Program-made: the position numbers and the translations under genes | Shown: positions 1-7,097 of the stretch, piece after piece | Numbering within the stretch: the first letter of the stretch is position 1 | Layout: the number at the start of each line of letters is the position of its first letter | The notes under the pieces: model-generated | Seen by the model: only the letters and a program-made list of their open reading frames with translations | What the model was told of the DNA's origin: nothing | Databases searched by the model: none | DNA from: an uncultured Actinomycetes bacterium | Lineage (GTDB): Bacteria; Actinomycetota; Actinomycetes; Mycobacteriales; Mycobacteriaceae | NCBI GenBank assembly: GCA_903884065.1 | Contig: CAISDL010000026.1 | Span: 1 to 32,294, forward strand | Direction of reading: 5' to 3' | DNA length: 32,294 nt

Positions 1-208
1 GCTCGCCGACCTCCGCGAGTCCGGCGCTATCGAACAGGATGCCGACATGGTCATCCTGCTGCACCGCCCCGACGCCTTCGAGCGTGATGATCCGCGCGGC
101 GGAGAAGCAGATCTCATTCTCGCCAAGCACCGCAACGGCCCGACGAAGACAGTGACGGTGGCGCATCAACTGCACCTGTCGCGGTTCACGAATATGGCGC
201 GCCCGTAG
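1..208 (+). CDS. dnaB: Replicative DNA helicase DnaB, C-terminal fragment (5' part outside window)
   Basis: The frame starting at base 2 encodes 68 residues ending in TNMARP and a TAG stop at 206-208. The segment includes DADMVILLHRP (the DnaB/RecA-fold strand with its following arginine) and KHRNGPT, the conserved end of the hexameric replicative helicase. It is very close to the mycobacterial chromosomal DnaB tail (LRESG, GGEADLILAKHRNG, TVAHQLHLSRF), not to a phage helicase. DnaB unwinds DNA ahead of the replisome. Only the 3' end is present, so I cannot tell whether the gene is complete, has an intein as many mycobacterial dnaB genes do, or is a partial copy. The position is odd: dnaB normally lies near oriC, not near der/scpA. 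A Tn7-like transposon end begins 8 bases after the stop. Confidence 0.9.
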   Translation, partial: LADLRESGAIEQDADMVILLHRPDAFERDDPRGGEADLILAKHRNGPTKTVTVAHQLHLSRFTNMARP

Positions 209-238
209 ACGACAACTGTAGGTTCTCGTTTTTGACTT

Positions 239-244
239 CATAAT
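239..244 (+). promoter_or_regulatory. Possible -10 element for the tns operon
   Basis: CATAAT at 239-244 matches five of six bases of the -10 consensus. A TTGACT lies at 232-237 but is too close to pair with it. Spacing to tnsA (333) would leave a leader of about 80 bases that includes the inverted repeat, so transcription could be blocked by TnsB or another protein bound there. Weak evidence. Confidence 0.25.
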
Positions 245-254
245 CTCAGTTACG

Positions 255-281
255 GTTTCATACGCGCTTCATTTATGAAAC
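255..281. repeat. Perfect 8-bp inverted repeat in the transposon end
   Basis: GTTTCATA (255-262) and TATGAAAC (274-281) are exact inverted copies separated by 11 bases. They could be two opposed TnsB sites or an operator in front of the tns operon, whose first gene begins at 333. Confidence 0.6.
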
Positions 282-332
282 GAAATCGAGACGGCCGGGT
301 GCACTTCCGCGGATTGGGCGCACCGTGGTGAT

Positions 333-1070
333 ATGGCGACGCCGCCACCACACTGCCCCACCAGCGCCGTGGTTGAGATCCGGGACAGGAACTCCCTGTC
401 CGAGGTGGCACTTGAATGGGCAAGCGCAACAACAGATTTCCTGAGTCAAGCTGCGCCCTGGCGCACGTTTCGTTGGCGTGCCGGCCAACGCCACTACTCG
501 GGCACGTACTGGTCGGCAACCAACCGTGACCTCGTCATCTATGAATCACGCTTGGAGTTGGCGCGCCTGTTGTTCGCCGACTACGACACGACCGTAGACC
601 GTGTCATCGCCCAGCCGTTCTTCCTACGCGCCAAAGTGAATCGGCGAATCAGAAAACACGTCCCCGATTTTCTTCTCTTCTCGCATGGATTACCGCGGGT
701 GGTCGATGTCAAGCCGACTGCCAGGCTGTCGGTGGAAAAGGTGCGCTTCACCCTGGAATGGACACGCGAGCTCGTCGAGGAACTGGGCTGGATATACGAG
801 GTCTGGAGCGAACCCCCGGATCTCGAACTGAAAAATCTTCGATTCCTGGCGGGGTTCCGCAATGCGGAGCGTTTCGACCCTGAACTCCTGAAAGCGATTC
901 TCCGCGAGTCGAGTTCGGATACGACACTCGGCCAGGTGTTGGGCCACGACCTTGGCGAACCACCTGCGCGGGTGCGTGCGGCCGTGTTGCACCTGGTCTG
1001 GCGACACGACTTGGCCGTCGACATCACACAGCCGTTGACCAAATCCAGCCCCGTGGTGAAAGGAATCTGA
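333..1070 (+). CDS. tnsA: TnsA-like endonuclease of Tn7-like transposon
   Basis: 245 residues, near the 273 of Tn7 TnsA. In Tn7, TnsA cuts the 5' ends of the element so that transposition is cut-and-paste; it works in a complex with TnsB. The expected restriction-enzyme-like core is visible: YESRLE (Glu71/Glu75), HVPDFLL (Asp112) and VVDVKP (Asp125, Lys127), matching the Glu-Asp-Lys triad of the family. HYSGTYWSATN upstream and VIAQPF between are also typical of TnsA. The C-terminal region (about 170-245) should be the winged-helix part that contacts TnsC. ATG 333 is the only methionine in the protein; the ribosome site before it is weak. Only one base separates its stop from the start of tnsB. 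A separate tnsA places this element with Tn7-like rather than Tn5053/Mu-like replicative transposons. Confidence 0.85.
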   Translation: MATPPPHCPTSAVVEIRDRNSLSEVALEWASATTDFLSQAAPWRTFRWRAGQRHYSGTYWSATNRDLVIYESRLELARLLFADYDTTVDRVIAQPFFLRAKVNRRIRKHVPDFLLFSHGLPRVVDVKPTARLSVEKVRFTLEWTRELVEELGWIYEVWSEPPDLELKNLRFLAGFRNAERFDPELLKAILRESSSDTTLGQVLGHDLGEPPARVRAAVLHLVWRHDLAVDITQPLTKSSPVVKGI

Positions 1071-1071
1071 C

Positions 1072-3195
1072 ATGTCCACTGACGGTATCCGTATCGGAGT
1101 CGGTACCAGGGTGCTCTACGACGGCCAACTCTGGGAAGTCGCCGAATTGCTTCCCTCAATCGCCGGGGCAGAGGTAGTCCTCCGCGCGTACGGGCGGCAT
1201 AGCGAAGTCGTCCGCATCAGCTTGCGAGAGGTGTTGGAAGGCACACGCGCCCGCGTCTACGGGGAGGGAGTGGGTCCGAACGCCGACGATCCGGTCGATC
1301 CTGCGGATGTGGTGCTCTCGGCGATGACAGAGGCGGAACGAGAGGTGATACAGCGACGCGCGGAACACATCCGTGAGGTTCTCACCGGATACCTCTCGGG
1401 GACAGCCGAGTTCGCGAAACCGGGCGAACCTCGACGCGATTTCAACCCGGCGAACCCTTTGACGGCCCGCTACGCGGCGAAGGCCGCCGAACTGGGAGTC
1501 TCGATGCGCACCGTGCAGAGTTGGGCCTCGGACTACCTGGCCTTCGGCGAGGCGGGTTTGGCGCGGAGCACAGTGAGCCGGCAGAGCCCGACCGGGCGGG
1601 TCGATGAGCGGTGGGTGCAGACGGCGGTGGAGGTGATGGTCGAACACGGCGAGCAATCGAGGCCATCTCAGGCCATGGTGATTAAACGTACTAACGCCCG
1701 TGTAATCGCCCGGTTCGGACCAGACGTCGTGACGCTGCCGAGTCGTCCAGTGGCCTACCGGGTGCTGGCTCAATTGGAGAACCGCTATCCGCTGTTTCGG
1801 TTGTCGACCAAACGCAATCGGGATATCGCTTCCCGCCCCGGCGGGGTGTACGGGAAGTTGCTACCCACCCGGCCGGGGGAGTACCTGCTGATGGACACCA
1901 CACGTCTGGACGTTTTTGCCCTGGACCCGCTGACGTTGCGGTGGGTCCAAGCCGAGTTGACCGTTGCCATGGATTGGTACACCCGATGCATCACTGGTCT
2001 GCGCCTCACGCCGGTCTCGACCAAGTCCGTGGACGCCGCCGCGGTGCTCTACCAAACGTTCCGGCCCCGGCCAGCGGGTAAGGACTGGCCTACGGCCGCG
2101 GTGTGGCCCGAGCACGGCATCCCTCGATCGGTCCTGCTGGATGTCGACGCTATTCACGGCTCCATGACCGGGGCGAGCGGACCGGCGATCGTTCCCGAAA
2201 CCGTCGTGGTCGATCACGGCAAGATCTACATCTCGGATCACCTGACCAGCGTGTGCCGACGGATGGGCATCTCGATCCAGCCGGCACGTCTGCGCACCGG
2301 TCGTGACAAGGGGCCCGTCGAGCGGTTCTTCCGGACGTTGCGTGAAGACCTGCTTCAAGCCTTGCCCGGCTACAAGGGCCCCGATGTGCATTCCCGCGGA
2401 GTCGATCCCGAGGGGGAGGCCTTCTTCTACCTCGATGAGCTGGAAGACATGATCCGCCAATGGGTCGCGGCGATCTACCACCATCGACCCCACGAGGGCC
2501 TGATCGATCCGCACGTCCCGAAACTGCGGATGTCCCCGGCGCAGATGTTCGAACACGGCATCGCTCGCGCCGGCTACATCGAAGCCCCCCGCGACCCCGA
2601 CCTGGGTTATGAATTCCTCAAGACCGGATGGCGGCGTATTCAGCACTACGGTGTCGACTTTGACGGCCGGCGCTACAACGGTGCAGGCCTGGATCTCTAC
2701 CGGGGCCTGGACAGCCCCTACACCGGAAAGGCACGCGGACGCTGGCCTATCCACTACGACCCCGACGACATCACACGGGCCTACTTCCGAGATCCGCACA
2801 CCCGCCGGTGGCACACCCTGATCTGGGAGCACGCCCCTGCATTGCACATGGCGCTGAGCGAAGATGCGCTGCGTTTTGCGAGGAAAAAGGCCGCCGAAAA
2901 GTACAGGTACCCCGACGACCGCCTCGCCATCGAAGACCTCTTGCAGCGCTGGAACCTGGGCCTGGGCACCACCCTTGCCGAGCGGCGGATGGCGCTGCGA
3001 CTGGCCCGCGAGGAGTCCCTTCTCGACCCAGGCCACACGCAGGACTCACCTGCCGCCGAACCCCCATGGACCGCTGAGGAGGACAACTCCGACGGCGCCG
3101 ACACCGACCAGAACACCGAACCGCAAACCGGCGACGACGACGAAGACGACGATGGCGACGACGACTTCTACGTTGGCGCGTTTCAGGACGCATGA
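1072..3195 (+). CDS. tnsB: TnsB-like DDE transposase
   Basis: 707 residues, close to Tn7 TnsB (702). TnsB binds the transposon ends and joins their 3' ends to target DNA. N-terminal HTH regions are seen around 130-155 (LGVSMRTVQSWASDYLAFGE), then an rve/Mu-type catalytic core with LLMDTTRLDV (Asp275), VVVDHGK (Asp381) and PVERFF (Glu417); the last two are 36 apart, as in D(35)E enzymes. A Mu-type beta-barrel region follows (about 540-620). The last 40 or so residues form a very acidic stretch (about 680-698) ending in FYVGAFQDA, which may be the flexible linker and C-terminal hook that recruits TnsC (inference by analogy with TnsB and MuA). AAAGGA before ATG 1072 is a good ribosome site. The stop overlaps tnsC by ATGA. 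Confidence 0.9.
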   Translation: MSTDGIRIGVGTRVLYDGQLWEVAELLPSIAGAEVVLRAYGRHSEVVRISLREVLEGTRARVYGEGVGPNADDPVDPADVVLSAMTEAEREVIQRRAEHIREVLTGYLSGTAEFAKPGEPRRDFNPANPLTARYAAKAAELGVSMRTVQSWASDYLAFGEAGLARSTVSRQSPTGRVDERWVQTAVEVMVEHGEQSRPSQAMVIKRTNARVIARFGPDVVTLPSRPVAYRVLAQLENRYPLFRLSTKRNRDIASRPGGVYGKLLPTRPGEYLLMDTTRLDVFALDPLTLRWVQAELTVAMDWYTRCITGLRLTPVSTKSVDAAAVLYQTFRPRPAGKDWPTAAVWPEHGIPRSVLLDVDAIHGSMTGASGPAIVPETVVVDHGKIYISDHLTSVCRRMGISIQPARLRTGRDKGPVERFFRTLREDLLQALPGYKGPDVHSRGVDPEGEAFFYLDELEDMIRQWVAAIYHHRPHEGLIDPHVPKLRMSPAQMFEHGIARAGYIEAPRDPDLGYEFLKTGWRRIQHYGVDFDGRRYNGAGLDLYRGLDSPYTGKARGRWPIHYDPDDITRAYFRDPHTRRWHTLIWEHAPALHMALSEDALRFARKKAAEKYRYPDDRLAIEDLLQRWNLGLGTTLAERRMALRLAREESLLDPGHTQDSPAAEPPWTAEEDNSDGADTDQNTEPQTGDDDEDDDGDDDFYVGAFQDA

Positions 3196-4391
3196 TGGCG
3201 CGCAAAGCGGCGCCCCCGCAACCGCAAGCGAACCTCGACAACCTGACCTTGTCGCGTAAAGAGGGATTCCGCGACTTCGTCAACGCTCCGGCCAGGAGTC
3301 AACCGGAACTGCTCACCCCACGAGCATTCGCCAGACTCAGCGACGCGGCGCGCACCGAATACGATGCCCAACGCCGTAAGTGGCACGCCAATCTCGGTCC
3401 GTTCAAGACCCCCCAGCTGGCCGAGATCCACGATGACCTCGATGACATCGTCGTCAGCAATGATCAAGATGGCGATAGGCCCAAAGGAGCGGTCGCTATT
3501 GACGCCTACCCGGGACTCGGCAAGACCACCGCGGTCCTGGACTACGCCAAGAAGTTCCACCTTCGCGAGATCGCCGAGAACGGGGCTTGCACCGCCAGCG
3601 GCAATGAACGCTGGCCCGTGTGCCGGGTCGGGTTGGCCGGCAACACGGGGATGGTCGCGTTCAACAAAGCGTTGCTCGGCTTCTATGCCCACCCCGGCAA
3701 ATCCAAAGGCAGCGCTGACGACTACGCCTATCGCGCTCTCGATTGCGCGCTCAGTTGCGAGACGAAGATACTCATCATCGACGACCTGCACTTCCTTCGG
3801 TGGCGCAACACCGCGGGCGTGGAAATCAGCAATCACTTCAAATACATCGCCAACGAGTTCCCCGTCACGCTCATCTATGTCGGTGTCGACCTCGACAAGC
3901 GGGGCCTCTTCTTCGATGGACAAGCCACCAGTGACAGGGCAATCGCCCAAACAGCCCGCCGTACAACCAAAATCCGCATGGCGCCCTTTGGAATCGGAAC
4001 AGAGCACCAACGACGCCAGTGGCATCAACTCCTGCTCACCGTTGAGCAACGGGTTGTTCTGGTGGACAAACGCCCTGGAATGCTCGCTGACGATTTGTCG
4101 GACTACCTGTTCGCCCGCAGTACAGGACACATCGGTTCGTTGATGACGTTGATCAACCGCGGATGCTGGCGGGCCATCCGTATGGGAGCCGAATACCTCA
4201 GTCGAGACCTGCTTGAGGAGGTCAAGACCGACGACGGATCCGACAGCCGGCGAGCCGAATTCGAGGCCGCGTTCAGCAGCGGAACCCTGACCACCCGCAT
4301 CACATCCCGAAAGCCCACACCTCCACGAGCCGCGGCGGCTCGACGTGGTGTCCGCCAAGGACTAAAACGCGCCGCGCCGACGAAGACCTGA
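3192..4391 (+). CDS. tnsC: TnsC-like AAA+ ATPase, transposition regulator
   Basis: 399 residues. In Tn7-like systems TnsC forms ATP-dependent rings or filaments on target DNA, bridges TniQ/TnsD and TnsB, and enforces target immunity. Walker A is AYPGLGKTT (about 105-113, Lys111); Walker B is ILIIDDLHFL (about 193-202, Asp197/Asp198). ANEFPVTLIYVGVDL and the following RTTKIRMAPF fit the sensor-1 strand and arginine-containing region of the family. It is shorter than Tn7 TnsC (555) and nearer the size of TniB-like ATPases with a basic tail (last 30 residues rich in Arg, Lys, Pro). Start ATG 3192 overlaps the tnsB stop by 4 bases (a second ATG follows at 3195), and its stop shares one base with the tniQ start, so the operon is translationally coupled. 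Confidence 0.88.
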   Translation: MMARKAAPPQPQANLDNLTLSRKEGFRDFVNAPARSQPELLTPRAFARLSDAARTEYDAQRRKWHANLGPFKTPQLAEIHDDLDDIVVSNDQDGDRPKGAVAIDAYPGLGKTTAVLDYAKKFHLREIAENGACTASGNERWPVCRVGLAGNTGMVAFNKALLGFYAHPGKSKGSADDYAYRALDCALSCETKILIIDDLHFLRWRNTAGVEISNHFKYIANEFPVTLIYVGVDLDKRGLFFDGQATSDRAIAQTARRTTKIRMAPFGIGTEHQRRQWHQLLLTVEQRVVLVDKRPGMLADDLSDYLFARSTGHIGSLMTLINRGCWRAIRMGAEYLSRDLLEEVKTDDGSDSRRAEFEAAFSSGTLTTRITSRKPTPPRAAAARRGVRQGLKRAAPTKT

Positions 4392-7012
4392 TGACCAACG
4401 CACGCACACTGCCGATCCATGTCGCACCGGTGACCGGCGAGGCACTGGACTCCTGGCTCGAGGCGATCAGCCACCGACTGCGATCAGCACACGGCGACAC
4501 CCTGGCCTCTGTTGGGCTGGCCTCACCCGGCCTCGTCGGCATCGAGGACTCCTGGCTGACACGCTTGCCAGCCTCCAGCGCCGAGCACATCAGCGCCGTC
4601 ACCGGCCAACCCATCGAGCGTCTCCACCAGATGACCCTCGCCCACTACGCCAGCCCACGGCAGAACATCACCAGCGAGGCACCACGACCGTCGCCGTGGT
4701 CACGGACCCACCGATCGCGCTACTGCCCGGACTGTATGGCTGAATCCGACGGCCGCTGGCTCTTGCAGTGGCGACTGGGATGGCAATTCCTTTGCGACAC
4801 ACACCGGTGCCTCCTGGTCGACACCTGCCCGAGATGCCGCTGCGGGCAAAGGGAAGGCTTCTTCCCCGTGGATCTGATCCCCGGCCCCGGCCTGTGCGCA
4901 CGTCCCGAACCCGGCGCCACCGGCCGAAGCCCACGACGCTGCGCGACCGATCTCAGCGCAACGCCGACCACACGGTTCCCCGAGGTCAGCCATCCCGTGC
5001 TCGAAGCCCAGCGCGCACTTCAGACCGTGATCACCGAGAACAACGCGGCGTTCGGCATCTACCGCAAGGTGCCCGTCACCGCACTCGAGTGCCTGCGCGA
5101 CATCCGGGCAATCGGCGGCAGGCTCCTGCTCCCAGCGATGGCCACTGAGCTGAAACGTCTGATACCCGCAGACCTTTTCGCCGCGCACCGACAGGAACTT
5201 CACGACCACGATGATCGTTCGGCCGGCCACGGCACCACTCCCGGATTCCGCGCCCGACTCTCGGCCATCAGCGCCGCCACCGCCGTCACCGCAGCCCTCA
5301 GCATCCTCAGCCACGACAACCTCGCCGCTGCCGGGCACGCTCTCGCCAGGCTGGAGAACCGCCGCCGCAGCAACGCCAAGTCCCTTGACTGGGCCAACAC
5401 CGGATGGGCCCATGACACCACTGCCGCCCTGGCCTCAGCACGACTTACCAGCCGTGCCCCACTTCTATCGCCCACCGAACAACTGCGCTACCGCATCGGT
5501 GATGCCCAACCGGGAATTCCCTCACTCAGTCACGCCGACAGCCTCGACGCCGCGCGGAAACTCCCGTGCCCGCTGTGGAGTGACTGGTCGCTACGCCTGA
5601 GCGTCCCGGCCCTGGATCCCCTGCGATGGGCCGACTCCTTGCCGGCCGTCGTGCTTGTGGTCAACAGCCGCATCACCTATAGCGAGGCCTGCGCAGCATT
5701 GGGATCACCAAAAATTGCGGGCCGAACCATTGCCTACCAACTGAGAAAACTCGCCCACGACCCCCGGTGGCCCGACATCCGCCTCGCGCTGATCCGACTC
5801 GCGGACTACCTGCACAACGAACAGACACCGATCGACTACGACCGACGCCGCGCAATCGACTACCGCACCCTGCTTCCCGGCGACACCTGGGACGCCATCT
5901 GCGGACAACTGGACATCCGAACGGGCGGGGACAAGCGCCTCCATGTCGTCCGCTGCCAGCTCTACACCGCGATCAGTGGTATTCCGGCCCACCTGGCGCC
6001 ATGGTTCACCGACAACAACGACTTCCGTTCAGCGCTCGCCGCATTCGCCACCATCCTCACCCCTGGACTGCTCGCCGCGCTGCGCGAGCACAGCCAACAC
6101 TTCCTGCAACAGAGCGGAATCGACGAGCCGCTCAGCTGGTCCCCACCGCGTGAACTCGTCGACGGCCTCACCCTGCCGGGACCAGATCCCGACCGAATCC
6201 CCATCACAGAACTGCACCGCCTGGTCCGCCGACAAGTGCCCCTCAGCGACATCGCCCACACACTCGCCACAACACCGGAGGCCGTTCGCCACACCCTCAC
6301 GCAGAACCCTGCACCCCCACACCGGCTCGGTCCGACGTCACAACCAGCACCCGGATTGTCTGAGCTGGCTGGAAAGGTGTCGGCTGAACAACTACATGAT
6401 CTCTACACCGTCCAGGGATTGTCCTTGCGGGCGATCGCCGAGCAATACGGCGTCGACCGCAAAGTCGTCGCACAGCTATTGCGGCGCAGCGCGATCCCCC
6501 TGCGACCAGCGCACGGCCCGCGGCGGCGCGACGACGTCGATCGCGACTGGCTCTACGCCGAATATGTTCTCAACCGCCGCACACTTCCCGAACTCGCCGC
6601 CGAAAAGGGCATGAGCACCATGAACATGTCGCGGTGGGCCAAACTTCACCGCATTCCGCTGAGAGGACGCGGGGGCCCTAGCCACAGTGCAAGTCTGGCG
6701 GCTGAACGATTCGCAATACAAGCTCCCGGCATCCTCAAGCCGGCGCTGGCTGGTATCGGTGGATGGGAACGCCTGCGACGCTTCGCTAAAGCCGCCCAAT
6801 ACCCCACGTTGACAATCGCGGCGGCCGACCTCCGAGTGGATCAATTCACGCTCGTCAACCAGATCAACCGGATCGAAAGAGAACTTGGCACCAAGCTTCT
6901 CGAACGGGCCGAACGGGGGCGACCCATGCGACTCACCAAAATGGGCACAACTATCGTTCGCGCTATCCTTTCGCTCGAACGCGAACGAGAAAAGAAGCGC
7001 GAAGGCCGTTAG
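4391..7012 (+). CDS. tniQ: TniQ/TnsD-like target-selection protein with four C-terminal helix-turn-helix units
   Basis: 873 residues, much longer than Tn7 TnsD (508) or minimal TniQ. Family role: binds a chromosomal attachment site and recruits TnsC. The N-terminus has the TniQ signature (LPIHVAP..GEALDSWLEAI) and a zinc ribbon: Cys112, Cys115, Cys135, His138, Cys146, Cys149 (RYCPDC, FLCDTH, DTCPRC). The middle is helical with no recognised fold. Four HTH-like units follow: about 605-637 (VPLSDIAHTLATTPEAV), 663-703 (LSLRAIAEQYGVDRKVV), 716-757 (TLPELAAEKGMSTMNM) and 800-858, the last resembling a LysR-type winged helix (IAAADLRVDQFTLVNQINR, then GTKLLERAERG). These should read the target DNA. 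ATG 4391 overlaps the tnsC stop (TGATG). Two TAG stops stand in tandem at 7010-7015. TniQ is confident; the target is not known from sequence, but dnaB 3' end is the obvious candidate. Confidence 0.85.
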   Translation: MTNARTLPIHVAPVTGEALDSWLEAISHRLRSAHGDTLASVGLASPGLVGIEDSWLTRLPASSAEHISAVTGQPIERLHQMTLAHYASPRQNITSEAPRPSPWSRTHRSRYCPDCMAESDGRWLLQWRLGWQFLCDTHRCLLVDTCPRCRCGQREGFFPVDLIPGPGLCARPEPGATGRSPRRCATDLSATPTTRFPEVSHPVLEAQRALQTVITENNAAFGIYRKVPVTALECLRDIRAIGGRLLLPAMATELKRLIPADLFAAHRQELHDHDDRSAGHGTTPGFRARLSAISAATAVTAALSILSHDNLAAAGHALARLENRRRSNAKSLDWANTGWAHDTTAALASARLTSRAPLLSPTEQLRYRIGDAQPGIPSLSHADSLDAARKLPCPLWSDWSLRLSVPALDPLRWADSLPAVVLVVNSRITYSEACAALGSPKIAGRTIAYQLRKLAHDPRWPDIRLALIRLADYLHNEQTPIDYDRRRAIDYRTLLPGDTWDAICGQLDIRTGGDKRLHVVRCQLYTAISGIPAHLAPWFTDNNDFRSALAAFATILTPGLLAALREHSQHFLQQSGIDEPLSWSPPRELVDGLTLPGPDPDRIPITELHRLVRRQVPLSDIAHTLATTPEAVRHTLTQNPAPPHRLGPTSQPAPGLSELAGKVSAEQLHDLYTVQGLSLRAIAEQYGVDRKVVAQLLRRSAIPLRPAHGPRRRDDVDRDWLYAEYVLNRRTLPELAAEKGMSTMNMSRWAKLHRIPLRGRGGPSHSASLAAERFAIQAPGILKPALAGIGGWERLRRFAKAAQYPTLTIAAADLRVDQFTLVNQINRIERELGTKLLERAERGRPMRLTKMGTTIVRAILSLEREREKKREGR

Positions 7013-7097
7013 TAGGGCCTGAAACCAATCATGGCGACACCACCTGACCGGGGGCGCGTCAAGGTGTGCACGAAACCCGGGGTGGTTCAGCCGTATC

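Larger units (their letters stand above)
217..290 (+). repeat. Candidate Tn7-like terminal region with TnsB-site-like repeats
   Basis: This is the only clearly AT-rich stretch nearby (32 G/C in bases 209-290 by hand count, about 39%). Inside are related short motifs around TTCATA: CTTCATAAT at 236-244, GTTTCATA at 255-262, CTTCATTTAT near 267-276, and TATGAAAC (reverse orientation) at 274-281. Tn7-type ends carry several TnsB binding sites of about 20 bp, and these motifs are the likely cores. I could not define a clean 20-bp consensus, so site boundaries are uncertain. Confidence 0.5.
217..7012 (+). mobile_element. Tn7-like transposon, tnsA-proximal end plus transposition operon (distal end not found)
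   Basis: A four-gene operon encodes TnsA-like endonuclease, TnsB-like DDE transposase, TnsC-like AAA+ regulator and TniQ/TnsD-like targeting protein, in Tn7 order. A TGT at 217-219 (Tn7-type ends start 5'-TGT) opens an AT-rich stretch leading to tnsA. The layout of target gene 3' end, transposon end, then tnsA is the same as Tn7 at glmS. The five bases before it, ACAAC (212-216), would be the target duplication, but I found no ACA followed by ACAAC downstream. The end coordinate given is only the end of the last transposition gene. The real element may continue into cargo up to before about 12,030, or may be truncated. Confidence 0.72.

Noticed and set aside
1861..4358. Long open frames on the minus strand opposite tnsB and tnsC (391 residues each)
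   Set aside because: They mirror real plus-strand genes in GC-rich DNA, have no recognisable domains and no ribosome sites.
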